This document shows positions 10,802-22,797 of a DNA stretch of 64,000 bases, in pieces. Every line of letters begins with the position of its first letter. The stretch's first letter is position 1. A program made the translations under genes and the position numbers. The notes under the pieces are model-generated. The model saw nothing but the letters and a program-made list of their open reading frames with translations, did no database searches and had not been told where the DNA came from. The DNA is from Corticium candelabrum (lineage: Eukaryota > Porifera > Homoscleromorpha > Homosclerophorida > Plakinidae), in contig NC_085090.1 in NCBI RefSeq assembly GCF_963422355.1, positions 2,163,411-2,227,410 of the forward strand, written 5' to 3'.

Positions 10802-11131
10802 GGTTTGAGTTAACTAAGTATTGCTGTCATACTGAGTGCAACGACGCGTAGGCGGCCGGTCCTGCCGTACCAATAATCGAAATTGCACCTTCACCAGACG
10901 CTGAATCACATCAACGTCTTTTGGTGTAAGATGAACTAATGAAATAACTAATTTATATGCGACAATTGTTACCGCGTAAATTGTTTTAACATTTTTTAGT
11001 AGCAAATAGACACCGTCTTTCCAATTACTAATTGTATTTTAAATCGTATTTGCGTTTACGTATTTACTACTCTGCCCAATCATCAAGTAAACTAAAATTA
11101 CACCTTTAGCGCGAGTTAAACGACCACGCCT
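10802..11131. other. No recognisable gene
   Basis: AT-rich flank of the transposon. No repeat or coding signal identified. Confidence 0.4.
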
Positions 11132-12797
11132 AATAGAGCGCGGCCCCGTTTCTCGGACACCATCATATTCCGGACGCGAGTTCTCAGTTATCCGTTTTTG
11201 AACACAGTCCCTAACACGTTATAAATGTAGGTATCCGAGTTGTAATTGAGCACACCAAGAGAGAGCATTGTACCTCTTCTCTGCTTAGAGTGAGATTGAA
11301 AACTGTGCGGAGCCTTGCATACCCCGTTCATCGGACAAACGCATCGTTCACTGGACAGTAGCGTTTAGATTGCACACACGCATCCTTCGGCTTAGTTACT
11401 TATATATCGCTACTCAACAACTCTTTACCTACAAATTGTGTTGTTACTTTGCATGTCAGCCAAGATTCTGTATGAGTTACAGTCGGTCAAACGCCCGTGG
11501 TAACGGCCCCAATCGTCGGACATCTATTTTCTTGCCTTCTTACCTTCTCAGCAACAGCTCTAGGTTTTAAATAACTGCAGTTGATTAAATTCAGCTATTT
11601 GAAACGTCGCAGAACGCAGAGCACTTGCCTAGAGTGCTTGATGGCAATTCTGAGCCATTTCTTCTACAACCACGCCCCCACTAAGACGTGTAAAAGATGT
11701 CGCTTGAACGAACTAGCCATTCAACAAAGAATACGACTACCGAAACCGATGAGAGGGCAGGATTGAAGTGCTAAAACGCTCTTTTACCCTTTGCAAAGAA
11801 AGTCGATCGCTGCGTAGCGCGCGTTGACAAGGACTTGACGTAATCTAATTCAACTTTACCTAGGAGAAGCAGGTGTGAAGGTTCTAGCTGCTCTGATAGT
11901 AAACAAAGTTCCTGCATTCAGTACAGCTGGTTGTACCAACGATGACGTGTTGCACTTCGTGACGGTGCAAGGTCAGGCAAAGGTAGACATCAAACTGAGA
12001 TAGAAACACCTGCACACGTCTTAGTCAGAGCCAAGTAACAATTTAGGCGCCTTGAAAAGAAAGCACGGGCTGTTCCTGTGCGAGTTGGGAGAATGTGCCC
12101 ACCGCAAAGCTCGAACATGGATGACGTAAATTGTCTGCTACATCCGGTGCCTCAAGCCTGTGCAGTTGCGCTGCAAGACACTCAGGAGTCCAAATTCTTA
12201 CGCTGGGAAGACTAGACAGTAACTGAGGGCCAGTAGATGCCAACAGAGTGAGCTTGTCAGCAGAGAAAATTTAGCAGTTTCCACTAATAACCGTTGCTGA
12301 GTCAATTAAAGGTCAAACGAATTGAGGGCCGTACGATATTTCCTCCCAACTCTCTCTCATGACATTATTATCTGCAGACTGGTGCTGCAAAGAAAACAAG
12401 ACTGTCTGACGAAAGGGGCGTTACCTCGATTCAATGAGCGTGCACTATCTCTCCTGGAGAGTAGCAAACGGAGACTGTGATAGTGTTGCTGTGTTAGCTA
12501 GTCACCTATAAGCCTATCTCAGGTGCGAAGTTGCAGAATGGCTTTTGCGTTTTCATGGGAGAAGTCGTGTCCGGTGAATGATGGTGGTGTCCGATGACCG
12601 GGGTCGCAGAGAAGGATCACGTTTACCGTCCTAGCATAACCGTTTTAGGCCTTTGGAAGTCTCACGTCTGGAATCACAGTCTTTACTAATCCTTCTTGCT
12701 GTGGCCTCTAGCAAAGCGCAGTCTTTCTTCGTTTACTTCTTGCACGGCTGGCCGATGAATGATGGTGTCTGATAACAAGGGCGTCGCTCTAGCACGT
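11132..12797. mobile_element. Candidate non-autonomous element with mirrored subterminal repeats
   Basis: The ends read GAGCGCGGCCCCG on the left and, reverse-complemented, GAGCGACGCCCTTG on the right, each preceded or followed by TA. A ~32-bp motif around CGGACACCATCAT occurs four times: near 11148 and 11320 in forward orientation, and near 12575 and 12750 in reverse. The interior has no convincing protein; the minus ORF at 12043-12243 is unrecognised. The symmetrical arrangement suggests transposase-binding subterminal repeats of a TA-inserting DNA transposon. The superfamily is uncertain. Confidence 0.45.
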
Positions 12798-14690
12798 TAA
12801 TTAAGTTATGCCGGACCAATTAATTTTTCTGTTTACGCATCTGAACGTATCTGAGTACACCATTGCTGTTCGTAGATAATGGAACTGTAATTTACAATGC
12901 TTATCCGGGAGCTAGAGGCGCGTACGGGACTCACCGTCAAGACCAACATGGCGGCCTCCAATGTTCGCTATTGTGTCAGCGTAACTGACTATCTAGGCAT
13001 TGCGGCCACGCTACCGACGACTAGAACGGTTTCTTTGCCAAATCAGAAGTGGTTCTTTCACGACTGACGTTGAATGTCTGCCCTAACTAAGCCATTTGAA
13101 TTTTCGCTTCGGAGCAAATCTTCTTGGCCTCTTTCAACCGCCATAGACTAGGCTGTGTCGATGGGTTTGTGCTAGAGAATATGTACAGTCAGCGTTACCC
13201 GGTCACGTACTTCGCAATTGTTGTTATCCAATAACAAGCAGATATCAGGGTAGCCCCCTTGATTTTGTAAGGCGTGGCGGAAATTCTCATGACCACGCCC
13301 CGCACAATTTTTTAACGTAACGCATTTTAATCTAGAAGCCAATGAAACTTGCTTGACAGTCCTAGAGATAGTATTGTATATATAGACCTGTATATACCTA
13401 GTGTTCTACTGATGTGAACCAAATCTAAAATTTATTTTGTTCTCATTTGTTGCAACGTTTTTGGACAACTTCTACAGGGAATCAGATGCCATTGCCTGTT
13501 AAAGGAAAAGAAAACACCTTTTAAAGTTTACAACAGTACGCCTTTTTACCGCTACACTTTGATGGTCATGTTTGTACGAAATATTGGCAAGCGCATGCCA
13601 TGCATATGCATGATATACTCAGATCAAAAAATTCTAACTAAGTTGTCCTCTAGTGTAGATTCCTGTAAAGGACCGTCCATAATTATCGTATTTTTAGCAA
13701 TCTGAATTGTAGACTTCGTTGTCACTTTCATCAGACCACTATTTGCAGCCAGTGTGATTGAATCCATAAGATTTGCATCATACTATGTTGGAAGGTTCAA
13801 AGCTGCAATTTGATTAAGTTAAACTCAATCAAACAATTAGCTGTTCTCACATTGTGCACACCTCTATGTATAGTACAGTACGTCGCAGCTGACTCTCATT
13901 TGTTTACGTGCTAAATTCCCCACATGCTAGACTCCCCCCCGGAGACGTGCAGTACGAACAGTTTACTAGCTAGTGAAAGCTGTCAATTAACTAGCAGGAA
14001 TCGGAGTTTACGTGCTACGGCTCAAAAGCAATGAAAACAGAAAGATGACCAGCGTCGACAGGTTGTCTAAAAGAGTCAGCAGCAAGGCAGCAGTGCAGCT
14101 TACAGAGTCCTCTGTCAACAAAAGCCTGATGAGAGATGTAGATGTTTATATACGGTGTACGTAATCCAAGCAACGGCCACGAACGACCACTTGGCAAATA
14201 AGACTCTAGAGACTACTTGCAGAATGATCAACTTCCTCTGTTTCTGATCAAGAGAAGTAGGTAGTAAACGACAGTCTTGAATGAGGTAATGACAGACGAC
14301 ACTGGCAAAGGGGCGTGCGGTGCGGGGCGTGTCACCCGTACATATGTCATATTATATTAGCTGATGCTGCTTTGCTTACTAACATGCTTTCCTTCGCAAC
14401 CTTTTGTCACCAAATGCTCAAGCACAAGAGGAACAAAGTGGTGTATATTAGGAAACTTGCTCTCTCTGACGTCACTGTGCTTGACCACATGATAGCTATA
14501 TGTAGATCTGCTTGCACATTTGCAATACCAGTCAGGGAATCAGCCAATGGGGAATGCAGCCATTGTAAACAGACTGTGTCAGCTGTTGTACACCGTTCAA
14601 AACTGGCGTCCAAGCAAACCCGATATTGAGAAGGACCCGGATGGGACATTTATTTCATGAAAAAGGTTCTGCATTAGTAACAGGTTTTTG
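12798..14690. other. No recognisable gene
   Basis: Mostly non-coding. An ORF on + at 14315-14629 (about 104 residues, with a CSHC motif) and one on the opposite strand are unrecognised and overlap each other. A C-run sits near 13930. I see no element ends. Confidence 0.35.
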
Positions 14691-14739
14691 TAGGATATGT
14701 TGAACTGGTAAGACTCAGTATATTATAGAACATTACCGT

Positions 14740-15110
14740 GCGGATAAATTGACCTAGTCGGATTTATTACCTCGTCCCAGTACTCTCTAGGGCAGAAAAG
14801 TGTTTAAGAAGTGTGTTGTGTACCTCGAGGTAGTCATCTGACTGTCCAAGAGTGACTTCCTTTCTCCCAAGCCAGCTGCAAGCAGCTCCAATTTGCGATC
14901 ACGAGAAGGAGGTGTGTCACGCTGGTTGTCAGCTAGGCACGTAACACTGAATGTCCATTCTTTTTGATGTCCCAGTTGATAAGGCTTTTCTCCGGTCACT
15001 GCTTGCTGACGCCTTCCTCTTCACACCTTTCGGAGTTCTGGACTCACAGCCTCTGGGTCTGCTACAATGTCCAAAAAGGCGCCGCTGCTCTACTGCTATT
15101 GATCTAATTC
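14740..15110 (-). pseudogene. Fragment of a repeat-associated protein N-terminal region
   Basis: The minus strand encodes RRLFGHCSRPRGCESRTPKG, a basic stretch, and then, after a frame change, WTFSVTCLADNQRDTPPSRD followed by LELLAAGLGERK. The block 'CLA...PS...LELLAAGLG..K' resembles a module I recall from invertebrate HECT-type ubiquitin-ligase-like and related multicopy proteins, upstream of their catalytic region. There is no HECT domain nearby and the frame is broken, so this is a relic or an isolated exon. The assignment is tentative. Confidence 0.3.
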
Positions 15111-15346
15111 CACTAGAACTGGACTGATGGCTGACCCTCTGGTTGCCTTCAACATGGCGGGAGCCTTCTTGCTGATTGTGTTGATCCGTAATCTTTCCAG
15201 ATTTATCTTTTAAGTTATCTTTCCAGATAACCTTTCAACCTTTCCAGACACACAGGAAGACCAAGACTGACGGTTCGCAGGAATTAACTGACATTTCTCC
15301 TAGATCGCGATTTCTCTGTTACAAAAATTTGTGAGCTATACTTTGT

Positions 15347-15930
15347 GTGCCAAGAAGTACTATTCACAGGCGTATGCTGCAGTGGAATCTACAAGTATCA
15401 CAACGATTCAGTGCCATGTTCGATTTGGAATTGGACCGTCTAATTGTAGAGGTGAAACGAAATTTTCCCGATGCCGTGTATCGGATGGTGCAAGGTCAAT
15501 TGCGTTATAGAGGTTACAGCATTCAGAGACAAAGGATAACAAGCTCACTAGCACGTGTTGATCCAGACGGCATGCAGAAAGATGGACAAGAGCTATACCG
15601 CGGAGATAGTACAAGGTTCGCGGTCCCAACGCACTTTGGCTTGTGGTCGGCAATCACAAGCTAATAAAGTGTATTGCTGTGAATTGAAGATATGTCTCAT
15701 AATGTTTAATTAGGTGAACCTTCATCGTGTGGTGTATTTATAGATATCGTTTTGTAATCCATGCTGGAATAGACGGCTATAGTAGACTACCTGTATAGTG
15801 CCGATGCTCTAACAGCAACCGTGCTTCTACTGTGTTTCAGTACTTTAGAGAAGCAATGGCTAATTATGGAATGCCTTCCCGAGTTCGATTAGACCAAGGC
15901 GGAGAAAACGTTGATATCTCGCAGGGGGAT
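15347..15930 (+). pseudogene. Integrase-core protein, N-terminal and core fragment, decayed
   Basis: It encodes a helical DNA-binding-like segment (LDRLIVEVKRNFPDAVYRMV...QLRYRGYSIQ...SLARVDPDG). Next comes PNALWLVVGNHKLIK, where the family normally has an acidic catalytic residue in LWHIDGNHKL. Further on are VIHAGIDGYSRLPV and, after a likely 3' splice site near 15840, [20 protein letters not shown] followed by GENVDI, which holds the second catalytic aspartate. This is the integrase-core family common in invertebrate and fish genomes as multicopy uncharacterised genes. The first catalytic aspartate reads as valine and frames change between blocks, so it is inactive. A C-terminal fragment of the same family lies at 58.96-59.75 kb. 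Confidence 0.6.
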
Positions 15931-16199
15931 CTAGAGTTTGCAAAGGGGGTTTCTGCAAGTAAAGAAAATAAGCAAAATAAAAGTTAGCCTCGGAATCCCG
16001 CAATTTTCGCGCAGAACAGCACTCGTCTTAAATTCCAAGGCTAGGTCAACCTTGTTTGTGAAATACATACACATAACAACTGGCGCGGCGCAGGCAATCC
16101 TCAAGAGAGCGTGAATATTAGGGAAAACGTCCTTGTCGCAGTCTTTTAAAGCACCTTCGAGAGAATTCGGCTTCTTGTAGTACCCACTTCCTCTTCCAC

Positions 16200-16800
16200 T
16201 TCCGATAGTCAGTATCCAGTGTACTACGACTCAGTCACCATCTGCTTCTCCATTTTCTTGGTCATGGAAAGCATAATTTGATCAAGTGCTTCTGGGTTTT
16301 CTGGCGTGCAGTCTGCTAACATACTTGCTTTACGAGAAGCTGATGACTCGTGCTTCTCAAGAGACAGATCTGAATGCAGAGCAGCCTGTCACTAGAGATG
16401 ACTTACGAGCGTCGCCTTTGCATTGGTGACAACAAATTTTAGAAAAGAGCAACTGCTTTTCAGCGTCATATCTGAGCCAACTATAAGTTGCCAGTTTTTC
16501 TCTTAGCCATCGCTGAGTAACCTTTCGTTTAGATCCAGAGTGACCACCATGAGATTCAGAACGCTGATTGCTCTCATATGATGTAGATAACAGCTTGCTA
16601 TTATGATCATCTTTGCTACAGTTTGAAATCAAAACATTTTGGTAGCAATCTCTAAATTTCTATCGTCCCTATTTTCAGAGATGTTTACATATTGGTCTGT
16701 ACAGCTACCACTGACATATGAGTTTCCTTGGTGAAAGCAGTCAGCGGTACATGAGCACTCATCCTTCTTAAAACGTTTATGAGATGAACTTGCACCCTGT
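16200..16800 (-). pseudogene. TTF-type zinc-finger (ZNF862/hAT-like) N-terminal fragment
   Basis: The minus strand reads TQRWLREKLATYSWLRYDAE, then LLFSKICCHQCKG, then TGCSAFR and LEKHESSASR. This W..YD.....F...C..C...T.CS.FR..SL..H spacing is the TTF-like finger found ahead of hAT-type transposase domains and in ZNF862-like proteins. A further stretch (ENPEALDQIMLSMTKKMEKQ) follows, then stops. No transposase core or dimerisation domain follows, so it is truncated. Confidence 0.45.
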
Positions 16801-16999
16801 ATGGCCTTGCTATGTAATTGCTCAGCAGCAGACAGGTCTTGTGAATCGGCTGACAGGTGGCATTTTTAGCAGGTGAACTGATTGGTTTTCTTGCACTTGC
16901 TTCTGCTGCCTTTACAAGTTCTCCTTGTCATCCACGTAAGAATTTTGCAATGGATAGCTGTTGAGGCTTTGGAGTAGCAAAAGGCGAAGACTTGCTATT

Positions 17000-17300
17000 G
17001 ACAGGTCCACCTCTGCAGTGTTACTGCATGGACTTTGAAAGGAGAGGCACAAAATGGTTAGGATTCCATTGTAGGTGAGCTTTTGGCAAACTCGTACTAG
17101 ACAACATTATAGTCATTTCTTGTGATTTGTCTGCTTTACTGGAAAAGGGAACAATGGCATAGTCAAGTAGAGCACGCATCAAATTCTTTGAAAACAGAAT
17201 GATAAATACATCTGACAGAGGTGCCAACTACATCGGCCAATGGCAATACGTTTAGCATAGTGGCATAGGAGCTGTCTTGACACGTCAAGGTAATCTCTCT
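17000..17300 (-). pseudogene. Possible vertnin/OTU-like fragment
   Basis: A minus-strand reading with several stops gives LNVLPLADVVGTSVRCIYHS and ends with NHFVPLL, with another frame between them. The order 'LADV.G..V..IYHSV...' then 'NHFVPLL' resembles vertnin/OTU-like proteins that are multicopy in corals and sponges. It is badly decayed and the call rests on two short blocks. Confidence 0.25.
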
Positions 17301-18159
17301 TTGTAAACTGGTTAGAAAATTTTCTTCAACATTCCCTATCATGTAAACGTAATTTTAATTTTGTATCATGCGTGATTTCAAAAAAGGTGGACTCCTGGTC
17401 GCTAGGTCTCCCATCTGGCATCAACATACGATCATACAGTAGCATGAAGTTGAACAGGTTATAACGTCATTAATAGGGTAAGTTACAGTCTATTTGTACA
17501 CACAAGAAGCAATTAATGAGCACACATCTCTCAGAGGTACATAGGTGTTGTTATTAGAGCACTAAGGGGTGCTCCAGTTGCACCATGTTACACCTTTAGC
17601 CTAAATGGTTCCAATTGCTGGACCTAGATAACCTAATGAACAATATGCCGGGCTCTACTGATTTGGTACCAATATCATTACTTAGGTCCAAATGACAGCA
17701 GAAATATTGCAGATTTTCGAATTTGAACCTTAGGTGGCAGAAGGTCAGCTGTGTTTGTTGCCCATAGCAATCAGCTGCTACAGCTTTAGACCCAGAATGC
17801 AAACACATGGGACGGGCGATGTCTGCAAAAGATTGCCCTAAAAGTGCAAATTTCCTGCACACAGGTTCTGCATCTCCCTGCTGGAAGTCTGTCATCATCA
17901 TATCAAGAATTTGCAGTGCGATCTTTATAGGTTTATAAGAAGGATGCTTACTTTTGAATTTGCACCAGGTCGTCTCATCTTGGCAGTACTAGAAGTCATG
18001 CGAAACCTGGCCAAGAATGGCATGAATAGGTTTGATCATGCCATGCAGGTCAGCAAGATTGGCCATGTTGTAGCTGCTGTGCATTGTACAATACGAGCAA
18101 CCACCACAAAATGGCCAAGTATATGGGAACTTATTCTTTGTTTATGACTTTCTTGGTGA
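17301..18159. other. No recognisable gene
   Basis: ORFs on both strands (17596-17901 minus, 17911-18147 plus) show no motif that I know. It may be further decayed sequence of the flanking Mutator-like element. Confidence 0.35.
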
Positions 18160-18640
18160 GATCATCTCAACCCACTATTCCTTTCCTCTCTGTAGCACTG
18201 TTAGGCGTATGAATGACATTCTTTTCTTCGTAGTTGAGGATCAGCCTACGTGAAGACGTGACCATATGTTTGTACATGACCGGTGCAGTCACTCTCCAGA
18301 ACAGGATATTCGTCACCATATGGTTTAGCCTGGACGAGGGCTTTGTGTGCCGCGCTGTCTCCATCACCGACATAGGGTATATAGAATAACATAAAGTTCC
18401 TTTTGCACGGAGTGGCACTACATTTTCTTGGAACCATATGCCTTTCTCCGTGACATGATTGTATTGTATTACACGGGTAGCAACCTAAAGCTGGGATTAG
18501 AGTTTCCTGTAAATGCGAATACAACCACGTAATATTTATGTGCTTTACGTCCCGCATGTTCGTGAAATGTGCAATCATAGTTCCTCCATGATTGTACCCG
18601 GGAAACTGAGTTTCGTCCAGCGGCGTGAACATCACGTACC
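18160..18640 (-). pseudogene. Mutator-like transposase-domain fragment
   Basis: It encodes YVGDGDSAAHKALVQAKPYG and then SDCTGHVQ, followed in the next frame by VTSSRRLILNYEEK. The arrangement 'GDGDS...L..A.PYG......C.GHVQKR(M/L)G..LR.L' is characteristic of the Mutator-like transposase domain found in multicopy invertebrate proteins. The frame shifts right after GHVQ and the sequence then runs out, so this is an internal fragment. An upstream piece (TMIAHFTNMRDVKH) is in the same frame and may belong to it. Confidence 0.5.
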
Positions 18641-21235
18641 GGTATAGGCTGACACCAGCAGGTAATTCACGTACATCTCGGGACGGCCATGTTAAATATG
18701 CACGGTACTTTTACCGTATATGCCAAATCCCAAGAATGGGGGGGGGGGGGGGGTAGCCGAACTAGACGGCAGCACAAACTTGTAGGTGATGGTCGAAATT
18801 GAAGACTTGTACTTTAAAAGAGTCAACAGAAAGATTGCGTAGTGATACAAGGTATAAGCAAACTATACAGGGGAGCAATGAATATCATTAGTCTTTGCTT
18901 TTGGCAGATGAAACTGACATGAGTATCTCGAGTCATTGCTCAGCACTAAAGATCTTTTTCTCCAGCGGCTACTGATCAGGTGGTTTGGTATAGAACCATT
19001 CATTATTCTCCATATTAGAAACTCGGAGGCAGCTTCCTTTGTACACTAAGGAGACCAACCAGTTTCCTCATGTAAGCGTGCCACCGAAGTAGATCTTATT
19101 AATCCAGTTATATTGTGAACTCTTTGCAATTGAGTGCATATGTTGACGATGTTGAAATTGGTCATATTGTTTAACTGCTTGGCATCTTTGTCAACTTTCT
19201 TACGATTCAAGACAACCTTTAGTGATGATAGGAATCTGCTTCTAGGTTTATCACCCCAGAAAAGAATGAAAATGACACGAAGACATTCCCATAGAAATTG
19301 GAAATCATGTGGGTTTTGTTTTGCCTAGACTAGTTGCTCTCCTGGGCCTTTTGACTTCTCTAATAGTGAGACACATAGCCTAATCTCCAACTCCACATTG
19401 TTGTTTGTCTCCTGCTAGACACATGCCTTTAGCAAACTACATCAGCATGTGGATGTTGTTATTATTTAAGCTAACACACTGCAGTTTCCTTACAGCTAGG
19501 ACAGGATCCACACACATACACATACACAAAGTACAGTTCTTGAATACAGCAGTACACTAACATGCAGCACAATTTTAACAAATAACTAGTGTATTTACTT
19601 AAAATTCATAGGCACACGTTCTGAAATAGAACGTCTATAAAAGCCAATGGTTGGATCTCACTTTTTCTGTTTGATAGTTCCTTCTCTTATTCTGGACAAA
19701 CGATTTTAGATGTCGAATGGCAATTGAATTGGGTGGTTAGAACTTTCGTTACTGCACGTTGAGCACTTTCTCTGAAAAATTGCTTATTTCATTATTTGGC
19801 GTCAGAAATTCAGGGGTAACTTCCTTGTGGTACATCTCTTTTCTTCTCAATGTCCGACTAATTTTTCTGACTGAAAGTCTGCTGGTGAAATTCCAGGATT
19901 TTGTGTCGATGCATTCGCTCATGACGTATTGCCTTCTAGAATTTGACGTGGTCAAGAACACGTATCTATTGCCTTTCCTTCACTCTTTTGCTATGTTTTG
20001 GATAGTTTTTTTACCCACTTCATAGATTGCTGATAGCTAAGACACGTGCCAAGATGGCTAGCTTAATTAAGGATGGTTATCACTTTGTTTGTATACTGCT
20101 TTTGCAATAAGCATGAGACTCACTAATAATTACAGCTCTTTTAATTTTTATGATTTTTCTTTTAGCTAAAATGGATATAGCTGCGATACTATGGATTTTG
20201 TGAATTGGATGTGCTTGAGCTGAGTCTTCACAAGGAGAGCTGAAGGCTGACATGGTGCTAAGAAGTTGGGGAGGAATGGTTTGAAAACAGATCACTAATA
20301 TATAGACTAACTCAGGAAGCATTTTGTGTGTGCTGGGACCTTCAGTAAGAGCGCCTCTACCTTAACACAGTTATTCGATGTCTCCTTTGAGAATTCGATC
20401 TACTTTGTCCCACTGAAATGGTGTTAAGCTAGAATTTCTTCACGTTGCCTCGTTCTTGTTTCTCTGTTGCCAATTGTGCTTTTAGTTCGTTTTTTTTGAA
20501 TTTTTTTTGGTTTTGGTGTTGAGTTGTTTATTTTCAACTTTTCTTGGTGGCTTAAGAGTGGCATCAGATATGTTTAAGACCAAAGAAAACATAGAGGTTG
20601 GCCATTTGCATATGTCAGCAATGTTTGTTTATGCCTTGCTTTTTTATATGAATATATGTCTACTAAGAAGCTGGGGATCAAGCGTTTTACTCGCAGAGAT
20701 GCTATGGATGCAGTTACACGTTGCCTTACAGTTATGCAAAGTTGGGGATGAGTTTTTTAAAGCCACATATTGTATTGGTTATCATTAATACCATAGCCTT
20801 TTTCATAGCTCATACTGAATTGACGATTTTCAGCATCTGAGAAGAATTGGTGCGGTTGCCATCCTGATGCTTGTGTTGAGAACTGTGCTAACGTTGCAAT
20901 ATGATATGTGAATCTGACTCTTCTGTGTGCAGACCACTGTGAAATAGTGTTTGAATTGGTGAGGGTACTCAAGCTGTAATTGGTAATGATGATTTCGACG
21001 ATTCTGGTGTTAATTGTCTTTCGTCTTGGTAAACCTGTCTGATTATGGCTTAGAGCTAGGTCAATCAACGAAATGTATGCGAATCTTTTCTTTGGTGTTG
21101 AAGGAGTCACGACCATATCACCCGGTATGCGGACAGCATAGGTGCCGAATTGTATATTCTAATCTGTTGTTTTGATGCGGCATTATTGGTTAAAGGTATC
21201 AATTTCTTCCAAGCCTGGCAAAAGAGCAGAGAAAA
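18641..21235. other. No recognisable gene; one poly-G run
   Basis: A run of about 18 G lies near 18738-18755. ORFs at 19749-20025 (both strands), 20507-20788 and 20757-21116 are unrecognised, with AT-rich, low-complexity composition. I see no element ends. Confidence 0.35.
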
Positions 21236-21239
21236 TTCA

Positions 21240-21520
21240 GCTTAGTAATTGCACGTAATTGGTTGCCTCCAGTTATCCGTGAGGGATGAGAAGCAGTTGC
21301 TGTCTAATGGCTGCGAAACACATGTTGTATTTGGTGGCAGGCAAAACATGGTGACCTTTCTTGCGCTGCCATTTTCATTTTCTCTAAGGTTATTGTGGGA
21401 TGAATGCCCATCGTCGACGAAGTGATTGTGTACCTGGTATTCCAGATGATGTTTAGTCTTTACCAAGAATGTCAGGTATACTAGAAGCCAGCTTTTAAAT
21501 ATTTCTTCATTTCCCAATAT
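21240..21520 (-). pseudogene. Pogo/Tigger-like DDE transposase fragment
   Basis: The minus-strand ORF contains HFVDDGHSSHNN, then VTMFCLPPNTTCVSQPLDSN and NWRQ. This is the signature of DDE_1 (pogo/jerky/Tigger) transposases: the second catalytic aspartate region 'D(G/N)..SH', then 'LPP.TT...QPLD', then a basic W. Only about 90 residues survive, with no CENP-B-like DNA-binding domain and no terminal repeats nearby. Confidence 0.6.
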
Positions 21521-22797
21521 TCTGGAATAGCAATAACTTAAGAGCGGTTTGTAATTATACCGACTGATTTAAAACTTAGAACAACTTTAAGTGGGTGGGT
21601 GTATTAACAGACTGTTGAATTAGAAATTTTGGATGTTAGCACTTGCGGAGGTTCTACAGGTAGCAAATTGATGAAACGCAGTTGACTTGTATGGTTTATT
21701 ATACAGAAGAAGCAGACAGTGTTATCAGATCACAGCACGAACGATTGGTATGCACTCTGCAGGTCTTCGCACCCGTCAAGTGCTCTAGCTGCAAGTAAAG
21801 AAATCATTTGACTAGACTGTGGACAACTGTTTACATTATGGAGGGATGGTATGGTATGAACTAATTCTAACGTTGTTGAGTTTTAAAACAATAATTGCGG
21901 AGAGCTTCTCATGAAAAACAAGCTTACATCAAGGTTAGAGGGAACCATTGCCATGTTTGTATAGATGTAGAAACTGCACATATCTAATGTGTTTGTGTGT
22001 GTGTATGTTCACTGGTGATTTTGATAGTCACTCAAGATGACATCTATGCAGTCAATTTTGAACTATGGCCCAATGCATGTGTTGATTGAGCTGTTTCTCA
22101 ACAGTTGTAGGAGCGAGATTTTGCAGCTGCAACAGGCAGTTGTGTGGCGATACTGGGAATAACGAAATAGGACATTACAGCTGATAATATACATGTCTTG
22201 TGTACAATCGGTTGCTTTAGTGACTAATGTGGAATCAATATGTACTATAAAGCATCAGAATCGTTTCAACAAATTTTACTGTTAAAGTTGAGTACATAAA
22301 TACCTAAACTAACACTAGCAAACAAATTTTGATGACTCAGTTCATCAGACCAATATCTGTTTACTACTAACTAGCTATTACATCTACTTCATCACAAATC
22401 TTTCCAAGGCTTGTTTCATGTTGTCAGTTAGAGAGAAACATGCCTCAACCAACAACTCTATGGTGGCTCCATTTAATGGAGTAACATCGGAGTACTGTTC
22501 TTTTAGCAGTTTTCTTTGACCACGCATTGGTTTTCTGTTTACCTACCATTATTTGTGCTTTTCATTTATGAGCTCATCCCATTCATCAGACTTCAACTGT
22601 ATTACTGAAGGTCGAGGACCTCTGGACTCGAGTAAAGTGCTAATCCCATCAGACCAGCTACCCAGTTTCTGTAAAAGCTTGTAATGTCGAGCAACCGTAG
22701 TCGCACATAGGCATTGTGCATTTGACAATTTCATCAGCAATGTATCGGGCCATTTAGATCTTCATTGCATGTGTAAATCTCTTTTGTAGTCTGCTAG
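21521..22797. other. No recognisable gene except a small unassigned exon-like ORF
   Basis: The minus ORF at 22549-22740 (LQKLGSWSDGISTLLESRGP) and an adjoining frame to about 22380 look exon-like but match nothing I know. The rest is AT-rich. The segment ends at the hAT insertion, which carries the flanking direct repeat CTGCTAG (22791-22797). Confidence 0.35.
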
